Assembly: GCA_021373135.1 (NCBI GenBank)
Contig: JAJFTH010000009.1
Span: 1-64,000 of the forward strand
DNA length: 64,000 bases
Direction: 5' to 3'
Origin: Bacteroidales bacterium
Lineage (GTDB): Bacteria; Bacteroidota; Bacteroidia; Bacteroidales; UBA1402
This document shows positions 9,204 through 17,363 of the stretch, one piece after another (positions within the stretch are counted from its first letter, which is position 1; each line of letters starts with the position of its first letter). The notes under the pieces are model-generated. The model made no database searches. It was given only the letters and a program-made list of their open reading frames with translations, and was not told the DNA's origin. Position numbers and translations under genes: made by a program.

Positions 9204-9505
9204 ATGATATTTCTCGATCAAAACAAACCCGAACAACGTGAAAAAGCGCACCAAATAGCAACATTTTTGTTCAAAAGTCTTACCTTTGTCCTGGGAAAAA
9301 ACATTCAGGAAACACTCGAGTTTGCAAAGGCCAACCTTTCATCGGATTCCATCTTCAAGTCGGATTACTTTGGAATAGTTGACGGATACACCCTCCGACC
9401 TGTTACCGACTGGAAAGATTCGAATGACATAGTCGGATGTATGCCGTGTATTGCGGCCCTATAAGACTTATTGATAACATTGTTTACAAACAACATGCTG
9501 ATTGA
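9204..9505 (+). pseudogene. Truncated, frameshifted panC 3' remnant
   Basis: From 9231 the sequence follows the last third of panC. It carries [30 protein letters not shown] and IVDGYTL, each matching the intact gene with a few changes. The N-terminal two thirds, with all ATP-site motifs, are absent. One base is missing in the codons after DIVGC (near 9440), so the frame ends early at 9464 instead of reaching the ancestral TGA at 9503-9505. The open frame from ATG 9204 adds nine unrelated residues. It cannot encode an active enzyme. The remnant directly precedes panD and may now serve only as its leader. Confidence 0.88.
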
Positions 9506-9542
9506 AGTAGTAAAATCCAAGATTCACCGGGTACGAGTAACA
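9231..9542 (+). repeat. Right copy of the 312-bp panC/panD junction duplication
   Basis: Direct repeat of 3373-3684, about 89% identical by hand alignment and of equal length because two one-base indels cancel. Here the panD start and first codons are intact and the panC part is broken, the mirror image of the left copy. Confidence 0.9.
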
Positions 9543-9845
9543 GAAGCCAATTTGAATTACATTGGCAGCATCACCATCGATGAAGATCTGATGGATGCAG
9601 CCAATATCATTGCGAATGAGAAAGTATTCATTGTTGACAACAACAATGGTGAGCGTTTTGAAACTTATGTCATTAAAGGAGAACGCGGATCAGGTATGGT
9701 TTGCCTGAACGGAGCGGCAGCCCGTAAAGTTCAGCCCGGCGATATCATAATCATTATGGCGTACGCGACCATGGATTTTGAAGAAGCAAAAACCTTCAAG
9801 CCGTCCATCATTTTTCCAGATTCTCAAACAAATAAACTCATTTAA
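9495..9845 (+). CDS. panD: Aspartate 1-decarboxylase
   Basis: Makes beta-alanine from aspartate, the substrate that PanC couples to pantoate. The start is ATG 9495, giving [18 protein letters not shown], the family's standard N-terminus; the open frame from 9471 is read-in from the panC remnant. The 116-residue proenzyme has the self-cleavage site Gly24-Ser25 in YIGSITID, where Ser25 becomes the pyruvoyl group. [17 protein letters not shown] and [18 protein letters not shown] are further family motifs. It is 5.8 kb from its intact partner panC. No strong own promoter was found, though TATGTTTG at 9084-9091 is a candidate. Confidence 0.96.
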   Translation: MLIEVVKSKIHRVRVTEANLNYIGSITIDEDLMDAANIIANEKVFIVDNNNGERFETYVIKGERGSGMVCLNGAAARKVQPGDIIIIMAYATMDFEEAKTFKPSIIFPDSQTNKLI

Positions 9846-9910
9846 AGTACCGTTGCGTATCCGGAAAGCCCTTTCCATCTACGCACGGGCCTTCTTAGAT
9901 TACGTCTGAC

Positions 9911-11671
9911 ATGTCTTTATCTCATTTTAAACCTTTATGCTGCTGTTTTTTTATCTGCTTAATCTCTTGCGGACAAAAAGAGGCTTCTGTGTCCGCCAAA
10001 GGAATCACCCAATCACCCTTCATTGAATCCGGAAGAATTTCTATCGGAGATTTTGATTTTCCATTACGGTTGACACCCTATCTGAGTGGAAATTTCGCAG
10101 AACTGCGCAACAATCACTTTCATTCCGGCATCGACATCAAAACCAACAAAGGGGTCGGTTATCCGGTATATGCCGTTGCCGACGGTTGGGTTTCCCGCAT
10201 CAGGGTCAGCAATTACGGTTTCGGGTATGCCCTCTATGTGGATCACCCCAACGGATTCACCACCGTATACGGACATTTGCAGAAATACGCCAAACCCATC
10301 GCAGATTTCACCCGAACGGCACAATACAATATGGAGAATTTCGAGTTGGATACCTTGCTCAAGCCAGGACAAATACCCGTCAAACGCGGTCAAATCATTG
10401 CATACAGTGGAAATTCCGGATCATCTGCCGCTCCACATCTCCATTTCGAATTTCGCGACACCAAAACAGAAGATCCGATAGACCCCTTGTTGTGGTACAT
10501 AGGAAAAATCAAAGACAACATCCCCCCACGTTTTCGAAAAATTGCGATCTATGCCATGGAAGGCGAAGGCGTTCTGAGCACAGGTACGTCAAAAGTCCTG
10601 GTCACCACAGTCAAAACATCCGATGGGAAATGGGTTCTGAACGGGATGCTGCCCAAAGCCTGGGGAAAAATCGGATTAGGTCTGAATGCCTATGACTATA
10701 TGAACGAAACCTCAAACATGTATGGCATTTGCTCCATCAGCCTCTTTCAGGAAGAGGAAGAAATTTTCCGTCAAGACCTCTCCCGTTTTTCTTTCAGTCA
10801 GACACGTTACGTCAACTCCCTGACCGACTATGAAGCTTGGCAAAGAAACAGGATCTGGATCATAAAATCCTTTCTGGAACCCGAAAATTGGCTGAAAGTT
10901 TACCCGGTCGCCAAAAACAGGGGGATCATCAACATCAATAAAGAAAAAACCTACCATTTTCGCTATGTCCTGACAGACAGGGCTGGAAATGCTTCCGAGA
11001 TTCACTTCGAACTTCAGGGCCAAAAAAAGGACATCCCTGCCTTACGATTAGGCAAGAACCACATGGATTCCTGGAAGTCCAACCAGTTCCTTTCCACAGA
11101 TGCAAAAATCAGCATACCGGCAGGTTCTCTTTACAAAAATATTGATTTCAACTATCAGCAAAAGACATCCACAGGATATTCGGATATTTATGTACTTCAT
11201 GATCCATACACCCCTTTGCATACAAGCATCCCGGTATCTCTGCGTATCCAAAAAGACGAACTGAACAACAAGAACGCCTATTATCTGGCCAAACAGGATT
11301 CATACGGACGGTACAAATATATTGGCGGCCATTATGACAAAGGTATGATTCAGGCAAATATCCGCGAATTTGGAACCTACACGGTCAAGGCCGATACGAT
11401 TCCGCCAAAAATCATAGGCATAAATCTTGAAAATGCCGTAAAAAATCGCTTATTTCGCATCAGAATCACGGACGATGCTTCGGGTATTTCGACCTGGCGC
11501 GGCACCATCGACGGAAAATGGGTTTTATTCGAGTTTGACGGAAAAACCTCTCAGATAAAATACCAGTTTGATGACCGTCGCTTAACCAAAGGAAAAGAGC
11601 ATCTGCTCGTCCTTCATGTCAAAGATGCTTGCGGAAATGAAAGCAGCCTGGAACGTTCGTTTTATTATTAA
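9911..11671 (+). CDS. M23-family metallopeptidase lipoprotein
   Basis: A 586-residue envelope lipoprotein (Cys20 after FFICLIS) with a LytM/M23 peptidoglycan endopeptidase domain at about residues 50-200. Zinc ligands are present: the H and D of FHSGIDIK and the HLHFEFRD motif. The part between them, GWVSRIRVSNYGFGYALYVDH, matches the beta-sheet core. The C-terminal 350 residues are beta-rich with Ig-like features and are not assigned. With all ligands present it should cleave cell-wall cross-bridges, unlike the degenerate LytM protein at 59.9 kb. It precedes the C69 dipeptidase by 4 bp, so the two are likely one transcript. Confidence 0.9.
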   Translation: MSLSHFKPLCCCFFICLISCGQKEASVSAKGITQSPFIESGRISIGDFDFPLRLTPYLSGNFAELRNNHFHSGIDIKTNKGVGYPVYAVADGWVSRIRVSNYGFGYALYVDHPNGFTTVYGHLQKYAKPIADFTRTAQYNMENFELDTLLKPGQIPVKRGQIIAYSGNSGSSAAPHLHFEFRDTKTEDPIDPLLWYIGKIKDNIPPRFRKIAIYAMEGEGVLSTGTSKVLVTTVKTSDGKWVLNGMLPKAWGKIGLGLNAYDYMNETSNMYGICSISLFQEEEEIFRQDLSRFSFSQTRYVNSLTDYEAWQRNRIWIIKSFLEPENWLKVYPVAKNRGIININKEKTYHFRYVLTDRAGNASEIHFELQGQKKDIPALRLGKNHMDSWKSNQFLSTDAKISIPAGSLYKNIDFNYQQKTSTGYSDIYVLHDPYTPLHTSIPVSLRIQKDELNNKNAYYLAKQDSYGRYKYIGGHYDKGMIQANIREFGTYTVKADTIPPKIIGINLENAVKNRLFRIRITDDASGISTWRGTIDGKWVLFEFDGKTSQIKYQFDDRRLTKGKEHLLVLHVKDACGNESSLERSFYY

Positions 11672-11675
11672 AAGG

Positions 11676-13331
11676 ATGAGAAAACCTATTTATCTGGCAT
11701 TTTTGCTATCCCTCTTATCTTCAGCAAACAGCTGGAGTTGCACCAATTTCATAGCCGGGAAAAAAGCCACCATCGACGGTTCGGTCATAGTGACCTATGC
11801 CGCCGATTCCCACTGCCTTTACGGAGAATTGTACCGAATTCCAGCAGCCAAATGGCCGGAAGGCAGCTGGCTTGACATCAAGGAATGGGATACCGGTAAA
11901 CCATTGGGCCGCATCCCTCAGGTAACAGAAACCTACTCCGTCATCGGAAACATGAACGAATACCAAGTCACCATCGGCGAAACCACCTATGGAGGCAGAC
12001 AAGAATTGGTGGACACCACCGGCATCATGGATTACGGAAGCCTCATCTATATTGCCCTTCAACGCTCAAGATCCGCCCGTCAAGCCATACAGGTCATGAC
12101 AGACCTCGTTGAAAAATATGGCTATTGCAGCGAAGGCGAATCCTTTTCGATTGCCGATGCCAACGAAGCCTGGATCATGGAAATGATTGGAAAAGGGCCT
12201 GACTACAAGGGAGCAATCTGGGTTGCCATCCGCATTCCGGATGATTGTGTTTCAGGGCACGCCAATCAGGCAAGAATCCGTCAATTTCCACTGGATGACC
12301 CTGAAAATTGCCTCTACTCCTCCGATGTCATTTCCTTTGCCCGCCTGAAAGGCTATTATAATGGCACCAATAAAGATTTTAGCTTCGCGGAAACTTACGC
12401 CCCGCTCGATTTCAGCAGCTTGCGTGGTTGCGAAGCCCGCGTCTGGTGTTTTTTCAACCACGTCAAATCAGGCATGAGCAGCTATTTGTCCTACATCAAG
12501 GGGCAAACCAACGACGCCATGCCACTCTATATCAAGCCGGATCGCAAACTCAGCGCACAAGATTTCAAGTCCTTCATGCGTGACCACTTCGAAGGCACTG
12601 AATTTGACATGAACAACGACATCGGTGCTGGTCCCTTTCATGCTCCTTATCGCTGGCGTCCGATGGATTTCGTGGTCGATTCCGTGAAATATGTCAACGA
12701 ACGTGCCACAGCTACCCAGCAAACCGGATTCAGCTTTGTCGCCCAAATGCGCAGCTGGCTCCCAAACCCCATCGGCGGAGTCTTATGGTTTGGCGTCGAC
12801 GATGCCAACACAAACGTCTACGTGCCCATGTATTGCGGTATCAGAGAAACACCCGAATGTTTCAGAGTCGGCAACGGAGACTTGCTGACCTTCTCCTGGA
12901 CTTCCGCTTTCTGGATCCACAACTGGGTAGCCAACATGTGCTACAGCAAATATGACTACATGATCAAAGACATCCGCCCCATTCAGGACAGCTTAGAAAC
13001 CAAATTCAACAAAGAATTGCCGGAGCTTGACAGAAGGGCCTTGGCACTTTTTGCCACAGACACGTTGGGTACCTTGAACTTACTCACCGAATTTTCCTGT
13101 AACAATGCCCAGTTTTCCACCCAATGCTGGAAAAAATTGGGAGAACACCTGATGGTAAAATATATCGACGGAAATGTCAAGAAGGAAAAAAACGGTCAAT
13201 TCCAGCGCAACACCTGGGGTTTGCCCGAATATCCGGACCAACCCGGTTACGACGAACGCTACTACCGGAGCATCGCCAAGGAAACCGGCGACAAGTTTAA
13301 AGTGACTAAAACCATTCACGATAAAAATTAG
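11676..13331 (+). CDS. C69-family dipeptidase (secreted)
   Basis: N-terminal-nucleophile cysteine dipeptidase of family C69 (formerly U34). ATG 11676 is chosen: it follows AAAGG, gives a clean signal peptide and puts Cys22 right after the cleavage point (SWS then CTNFIAGKKATIDGS), where the nucleophile must become the N-terminus. The longer frame from 11616 overlaps the M23 gene. Conserved stretches include QVTIGETTYGGR, AWIMEMIGKG and VAIRIPDDCVSGHANQARI. It should act in the periplasm on dipeptides, possibly including peptidoglycan fragments released by the upstream M23 enzyme; that link is inferred from adjacency only. The phosphohexomutase follows after 6 bp. Confidence 0.92.
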   Translation: MRKPIYLAFLLSLLSSANSWSCTNFIAGKKATIDGSVIVTYAADSHCLYGELYRIPAAKWPEGSWLDIKEWDTGKPLGRIPQVTETYSVIGNMNEYQVTIGETTYGGRQELVDTTGIMDYGSLIYIALQRSRSARQAIQVMTDLVEKYGYCSEGESFSIADANEAWIMEMIGKGPDYKGAIWVAIRIPDDCVSGHANQARIRQFPLDDPENCLYSSDVISFARLKGYYNGTNKDFSFAETYAPLDFSSLRGCEARVWCFFNHVKSGMSSYLSYIKGQTNDAMPLYIKPDRKLSAQDFKSFMRDHFEGTEFDMNNDIGAGPFHAPYRWRPMDFVVDSVKYVNERATATQQTGFSFVAQMRSWLPNPIGGVLWFGVDDANTNVYVPMYCGIRETPECFRVGNGDLLTFSWTSAFWIHNWVANMCYSKYDYMIKDIRPIQDSLETKFNKELPELDRRALALFATDTLGTLNLLTEFSCNNAQFSTQCWKKLGEHLMVKYIDGNVKKEKNGQFQRNTWGLPEYPDQPGYDERYYRSIAKETGDKFKVTKTIHDKN

Positions 13332-13337
13332 AAAAAC

Positions 13338-15080
13338 ATGGACGAACAACTGATTCAGACCGTTACCGCCAAAGCAAAAACATGGTTGGGTGAAGAATAC
13401 GACGCAGAAACCCGTGCTGCAGTACAAGCAATGCTTGACAACGAAGACAAGACAGACCTGATTGAAAGTTTTTACAGAGATCTGGAATTCGGGACAGGAG
13501 GCTTGCGTGGCATCATGGGTGCAGGTTCCAACCGTATGAACATCTATACCGTCGGCGCAGCCACCCAAGGCTTGAGTAATTACCTGAACAAAAGTTTCGC
13601 CGGACTGCCTCAGATTTCCGTCGCCATCGGCCATGACTGCCGAAACAACAGCCGCAGGTTCGCTGAGATTTCCGCAGACATTTTCTCCGCCAACGGCATC
13701 AAGGTCTATCTGTTCGAAGATCTCCGTCCTACTCCTGAAATGTCTTTTGCCATCCGCAAGCTCGGATGCCAGAGCGGTATCATCCTGACAGCCTCCCACA
13801 ACCCCAAAGAATACAACGGCTACAAGGCATACTGGGATGATGGCGGGCAAATTATCACCCCGCACGACACCAACATCATCGATGAGGTAAACCTTGTCAA
13901 AACGAAAGATATTAAGTTTAAGGGCAACAAGGATCTGATTCAGATCATCGGCAAAGAAATCGACGAGGACTTCATCAACCGGATCAAGACCCTATCCCTG
14001 TCTCCCGACTCCATCAAACGCCACAACGACCTGAAAATCGTTTACACACCCATTCATGGTACCGGCGTCAAAATCATCCCTGCCTGTCTTCGTGCATTCG
14101 GATTCACCAACATCATCCCCGTTCCGGAACAAAACGTGGTCAGCGGAGATTTTCCAACGGTAATTTCCCCAAACCCTGAAGAACCGGCAGCTTTATCCAT
14201 GGCCATCGAGAAGGCCAAAGAAACAGACGCTGACATCGTGATGGCTTCTGACCCTGATGCCGACCGCATGGGAATCGCCGTCAAAAACGATCGTGGAGAA
14301 TGGATTCTGGTCAATGGAAACCAAACAGCACTGCTTTTTATTTATTACCTCATTACCCGCTGGAAAGAGACCGGCAAACTGAAAGGCAACGAATATATTG
14401 TCAAGACCATCGTTACAACCGAACTGATCAAGACCATTGCCGACAGAAACAAGGTGGAACTTTTCGATTGCTACACCGGTTTCAAATGGATTGCTGCCGT
14501 TATACACGAACAGGAAGGCAAAAAACAATACATCGGCGGCGGCGAAGAAAGCTACGGATTCTTAGTCGAAGACTTTGTCCGTGACAAGGATGCCGTTTCT
14601 TCCTGTGCCATGATGGCCGAAATTGCAGCTTGGGCAAAAGATCTGGGAAAAACATTGTATCAGTTGATGACGGATATCTACGTAGAGTATGGATTTTCCA
14701 AGGAAAAAGGCGTTTCGGTCGTGAAAAAAGGAAAGTCTGGAGCTGAAGAAATCCAGCAAATGATGAAGAATTTCAGTGCAAATCCGCCCAAAGAAATTGC
14801 AGGCTCACCTGTCGTACTGATCAAAGATTTTAATACGCTGGAAGCTGTTGAGCCGATTTCCGGAAAGAAATACAAGCTGGAAATGCCGACGACATCGAAT
14901 GTTTTGCAGTATTTCTCGAAAGATGGAAGCAAAGTCTCTATAAGACCTTCAGGGACGGAACCCAAAATCAAGTTTTATATTGAAGTGCGCGGGACAATGA
15001 ATAACCGTGGGGAATATGACAGGGCAACGGAGACTGCTGAAGTGAAGGTGGAAGCGGTGATGAAGTCGTTGGGATTGTAA
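13338..15080 (+). CDS. Phosphoglucomutase/phosphomannomutase
   Basis: Alpha-D-phosphohexomutase of 580 residues, the length of the long PGM/PMM branch. The phosphoserine is Ser153 in TASHNPKEYNGYK, the Mg site is DPDADRMGIAV, the sugar loop GGGEESYGF and the phosphate loop RPSGTEPKIKFY. It interconverts hexose 1- and 6-phosphates for glycogen, cell-wall and polysaccharide precursors. Whether it prefers glucose or mannose cannot be told here. It is the third gene of the M23-C69-mutase run. Confidence 0.94.
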   Translation: MDEQLIQTVTAKAKTWLGEEYDAETRAAVQAMLDNEDKTDLIESFYRDLEFGTGGLRGIMGAGSNRMNIYTVGAATQGLSNYLNKSFAGLPQISVAIGHDCRNNSRRFAEISADIFSANGIKVYLFEDLRPTPEMSFAIRKLGCQSGIILTASHNPKEYNGYKAYWDDGGQIITPHDTNIIDEVNLVKTKDIKFKGNKDLIQIIGKEIDEDFINRIKTLSLSPDSIKRHNDLKIVYTPIHGTGVKIIPACLRAFGFTNIIPVPEQNVVSGDFPTVISPNPEEPAALSMAIEKAKETDADIVMASDPDADRMGIAVKNDRGEWILVNGNQTALLFIYYLITRWKETGKLKGNEYIVKTIVTTELIKTIADRNKVELFDCYTGFKWIAAVIHEQEGKKQYIGGGEESYGFLVEDFVRDKDAVSSCAMMAEIAAWAKDLGKTLYQLMTDIYVEYGFSKEKGVSVVKKGKSGAEEIQQMMKNFSANPPKEIAGSPVVLIKDFNTLEAVEPISGKKYKLEMPTTSNVLQYFSKDGSKVSIRPSGTEPKIKFYIEVRGTMNNRGEYDRATETAEVKVEAVMKSLGL

Positions 15081-15100
15081 AAACAAAAAGGGTGTACCAA

Positions 15101-15116
15101 ACTTTTTGAGACAGCC
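15101..15116 (+). repeat. Short repeat resembling an insertion-sequence end
   Basis: ACTTTTTGAGACAGCC recurs with one mismatch at 34627-34642 in the same orientation. The TTTTGAGACAGCC pattern resembles terminal repeats of some Bacteroidota insertion sequences, but no transposase is nearby. It may be a relic. Confidence 0.3.
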
Positions 15117-15172
15117 TGCTAATCCCGCCGACTATCTGAAATGGACAAAAGTCTTTACATGGAAGATAAACA

Positions 15173-16450
15173 ATGAACGAAAACGTCCTCGAAAAGCTCA
15201 AAATACTGGCTGAGTCTGCCAAGTATGATGTATCGTGTGCCTCCAGTGGTACCACCCGGAAGGGCACTACCGGAGCTCTCGGCAGTACGTCAGGCTGGGG
15301 CATTTGCCACAGTTTTACGGAGGATGGCCGGTGTGTTTCTCTATTGAAGATCATGCTGAGCAATCATTGCCAGTATGATTGTGCTTACTGTGTCAATCGA
15401 CGAAGCAACGATTTGAGACGGGCCACGTTCACCGTGCAGGAACTGGTTGATCTGACGCTGGAATTTTATCGCCGGAATTATATCGAAGGCCTTTTCCTGA
15501 GTTCCGGTGTGCTCAACAGTCCCGATTATACGATGGAGCGGATGATGCGTGTGGTGAAGGAGCTTCGTACGATACACCATTATAACGGCTACATTCACAT
15601 GAAAGCAATTCCAGGAGCAAGTCAGCATCTGATTGACGAGGCTGGTCTGTATGCCGACCGCATGAGTGTGAATATTGAAATTTCTTCGGAAGAGAATCTT
15701 AAATTTCTTGCACCCGAGAAAGACCATCAAAGCGTCTTCCAACCCATGAAGGCTATTCAACAAGGCATTGTACAGTATCAGGAGGAAAAGCAGAAATACC
15801 GTTTTACGCCGCGCTTTGTTCCGGCTGGTCAAAGTACACAAATGATTGTGGGTGCTACGCCGGAAACCGACAGCCAGATTCTGAACCTCTCTTCTTCGTT
15901 GTATAACCAGTCAGGGATGCGGCGGGTTTATTATTCCGGCTACATCCCGGTGAATGAGTATGACAAACGGCTTCCGGCCCTCAAGCAAGCTCCGTTGGTA
16001 CGCGAGAACCGTTTGTACCAAGCTGACTGGCTGATGCGTTTCTATCAATTCGGGGTAGATGAGATTGTGGATGAAAAATCGCCCAATCTGGATTTAACCA
16101 TTGATCCAAAGCTTTCGTGGGCACTCCGGCATCCGGAATTCTTTCCGGTGGATATCAACCGGGCCGATTATGCCCAGATATTACGGATACCAGGCATCGG
16201 TGTCAAATCTGCCAAACTGATTGTGGTTGCCCGCCGGCACGGTTCTCTGGACGCCGATAAACTGAAGAAAATAGGAGTTGTGATGAAAAAGGCTCAGTAT
16301 TTCATTACCTGCCACCAGCTTACAACATTTACGGTACAGGAAGCAACCCCTGAATACATCAGGAATATCCTTACAGTAAAACCGAAAGGGAAAAAGCCCA
16401 TACCTAAAAATCAGTTGTCCATTTTTTTTCCTGAAGAATCTGAGGCATGA
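15173..16450 (+). CDS. Putative DNA modification/repair radical SAM protein
   Basis: A 425-residue radical SAM enzyme. The iron-sulfur motif is Cys66-x3-Cys70-x2-Cys73 in NHCQYDCAYC. The C-terminal third carries a helix-hairpin-helix DNA-binding motif (DYAQILRIPGIGVKSAKLI). It matches the family annotated as putative DNA modification/repair radical SAM protein. Its partner follows with a 4-base overlap (ATGA at 16447), a constant pairing in many bacteria that points to one joint function. The reaction is unknown. It stands alone between the sugar mutase and the PUL, with 92 bp of upstream spacer. Confidence 0.88.
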   Translation: MNENVLEKLKILAESAKYDVSCASSGTTRKGTTGALGSTSGWGICHSFTEDGRCVSLLKIMLSNHCQYDCAYCVNRRSNDLRRATFTVQELVDLTLEFYRRNYIEGLFLSSGVLNSPDYTMERMMRVVKELRTIHHYNGYIHMKAIPGASQHLIDEAGLYADRMSVNIEISSEENLKFLAPEKDHQSVFQPMKAIQQGIVQYQEEKQKYRFTPRFVPAGQSTQMIVGATPETDSQILNLSSSLYNQSGMRRVYYSGYIPVNEYDKRLPALKQAPLVRENRLYQADWLMRFYQFGVDEIVDEKSPNLDLTIDPKLSWALRHPEFFPVDINRADYAQILRIPGIGVKSAKLIVVARRHGSLDADKLKKIGVVMKKAQYFITCHQLTTFTVQEATPEYIRNILTVKPKGKKPIPKNQLSIFFPEESEA

Positions 16451-17211
16451 CCGTTTTCTTCTATGATAAGACTTTTGAGGGACTCCTCACTGCGGTTTTT
16501 GAAGCTTACAGCCGCCGGACATTCCCTGAACAACTGCTGCAGACCGGTTGCCTTTTGCCCTTGTTTGCAGAAGACGTCTACACTGTTTACTCTCAGGATG
16601 AGAAAGCCAGCCGGGTTTGGACCGCTCTTGAAAAGAAGCTGTCCGTTTACGCCTGCCGGATGATTCGGGCGGTTTGGCTTTCAGAGGATACGGATTCCGA
16701 TATGCTGTTATTCCGCTACATCAGGAAGAGCATCGATAGCCCTCATTCGATAGAAACCGATTTCGGTGACGATGTGGTCATGTCCGTCATGAAACTGGCC
16801 AAATGTGTGTATGGAGAAGCCGAACATGTCCGGCAATTTGTTCGCTTTCAGAAAACCGCAGATGGCATTTATTATGCTCCCATCGCGCCCAAATACAATG
16901 CACTGCCTTTGGCCATTGATTATTTTCATTCGCGTTTTTCCGATCAGGAATGGGTGGTTTTCGATACCTTGCGCAAGTATGGTTACCATTACGACCTGAA
17001 GCAAGTGGAGCCTTTTACGTTCAACGAAGAAAGTCCGGCTCTGCTCACCGGCAAACTGCTTCCCGAGCAAATGGCTGAGAACGAAGTGATGTTTCAGGAT
17101 TTCTGGAAATCATACATCCGCTCCCTAACCATCCGCGAACGTCTGAACCCCAAACTTCAGCGTCAGCACATGCCGGTACGGTTCTGGAAATTTTTGACTG
17201 AGAAGCAGTGA
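16447..17211 (+). CDS. DUF4130 (TIGR03915-type) probable DNA metabolism protein
   Basis: A 254-residue protein translationally coupled to the radical SAM gene. The start MTVFFYDKTFEGLLTAVFEAY and the C-terminal RQHMPVRFWKFLTE are typical of the DUF4130/SAM-partner family, as is HVRQFVRFQKTADGIYYAPIAPKYN. In other bacteria the domain can be fused to uracil-DNA glycosylase-like proteins, which supports a nucleic-acid role. No catalytic residues can be assigned with confidence. Function is inferred from the pairing. Confidence 0.85.
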   Translation: MTVFFYDKTFEGLLTAVFEAYSRRTFPEQLLQTGCLLPLFAEDVYTVYSQDEKASRVWTALEKKLSVYACRMIRAVWLSEDTDSDMLLFRYIRKSIDSPHSIETDFGDDVVMSVMKLAKCVYGEAEHVRQFVRFQKTADGIYYAPIAPKYNALPLAIDYFHSRFSDQEWVVFDTLRKYGYHYDLKQVEPFTFNEESPALLTGKLLPEQMAENEVMFQDFWKSYIRSLTIRERLNPKLQRQHMPVRFWKFLTEKQ

Positions 17212-17250
17212 TTTTGTTTTTCTGTATGCTCTAAGACAAACAACCTTAGC

Positions 17251-17334
17251 TTATAAATTAATCGGCAGCTTCATGATGTTGTCCTGAACCTGCTGCTCAA
17301 TGCTGTATTTTGTTTTGTCTATGGTTTTACCCAT
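17251..17334 (-). other. Unassigned 27-codon open frame in the 17212-17363 spacer
   Basis: ATG at 17334 to TAA at 17251 reads MGKTIDKTKYSIEQQVQDN and eight more residues. The composition looks protein-like, but it is short, has no clear ribosome site and resembles nothing I recognise. It could be a small gene or a gene remnant. The rest of this spacer holds nothing I can name. Confidence 0.2.
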
Positions 17335-17363
17335 TTTAAAAGAATAGGCGTACGCTGACGGAT

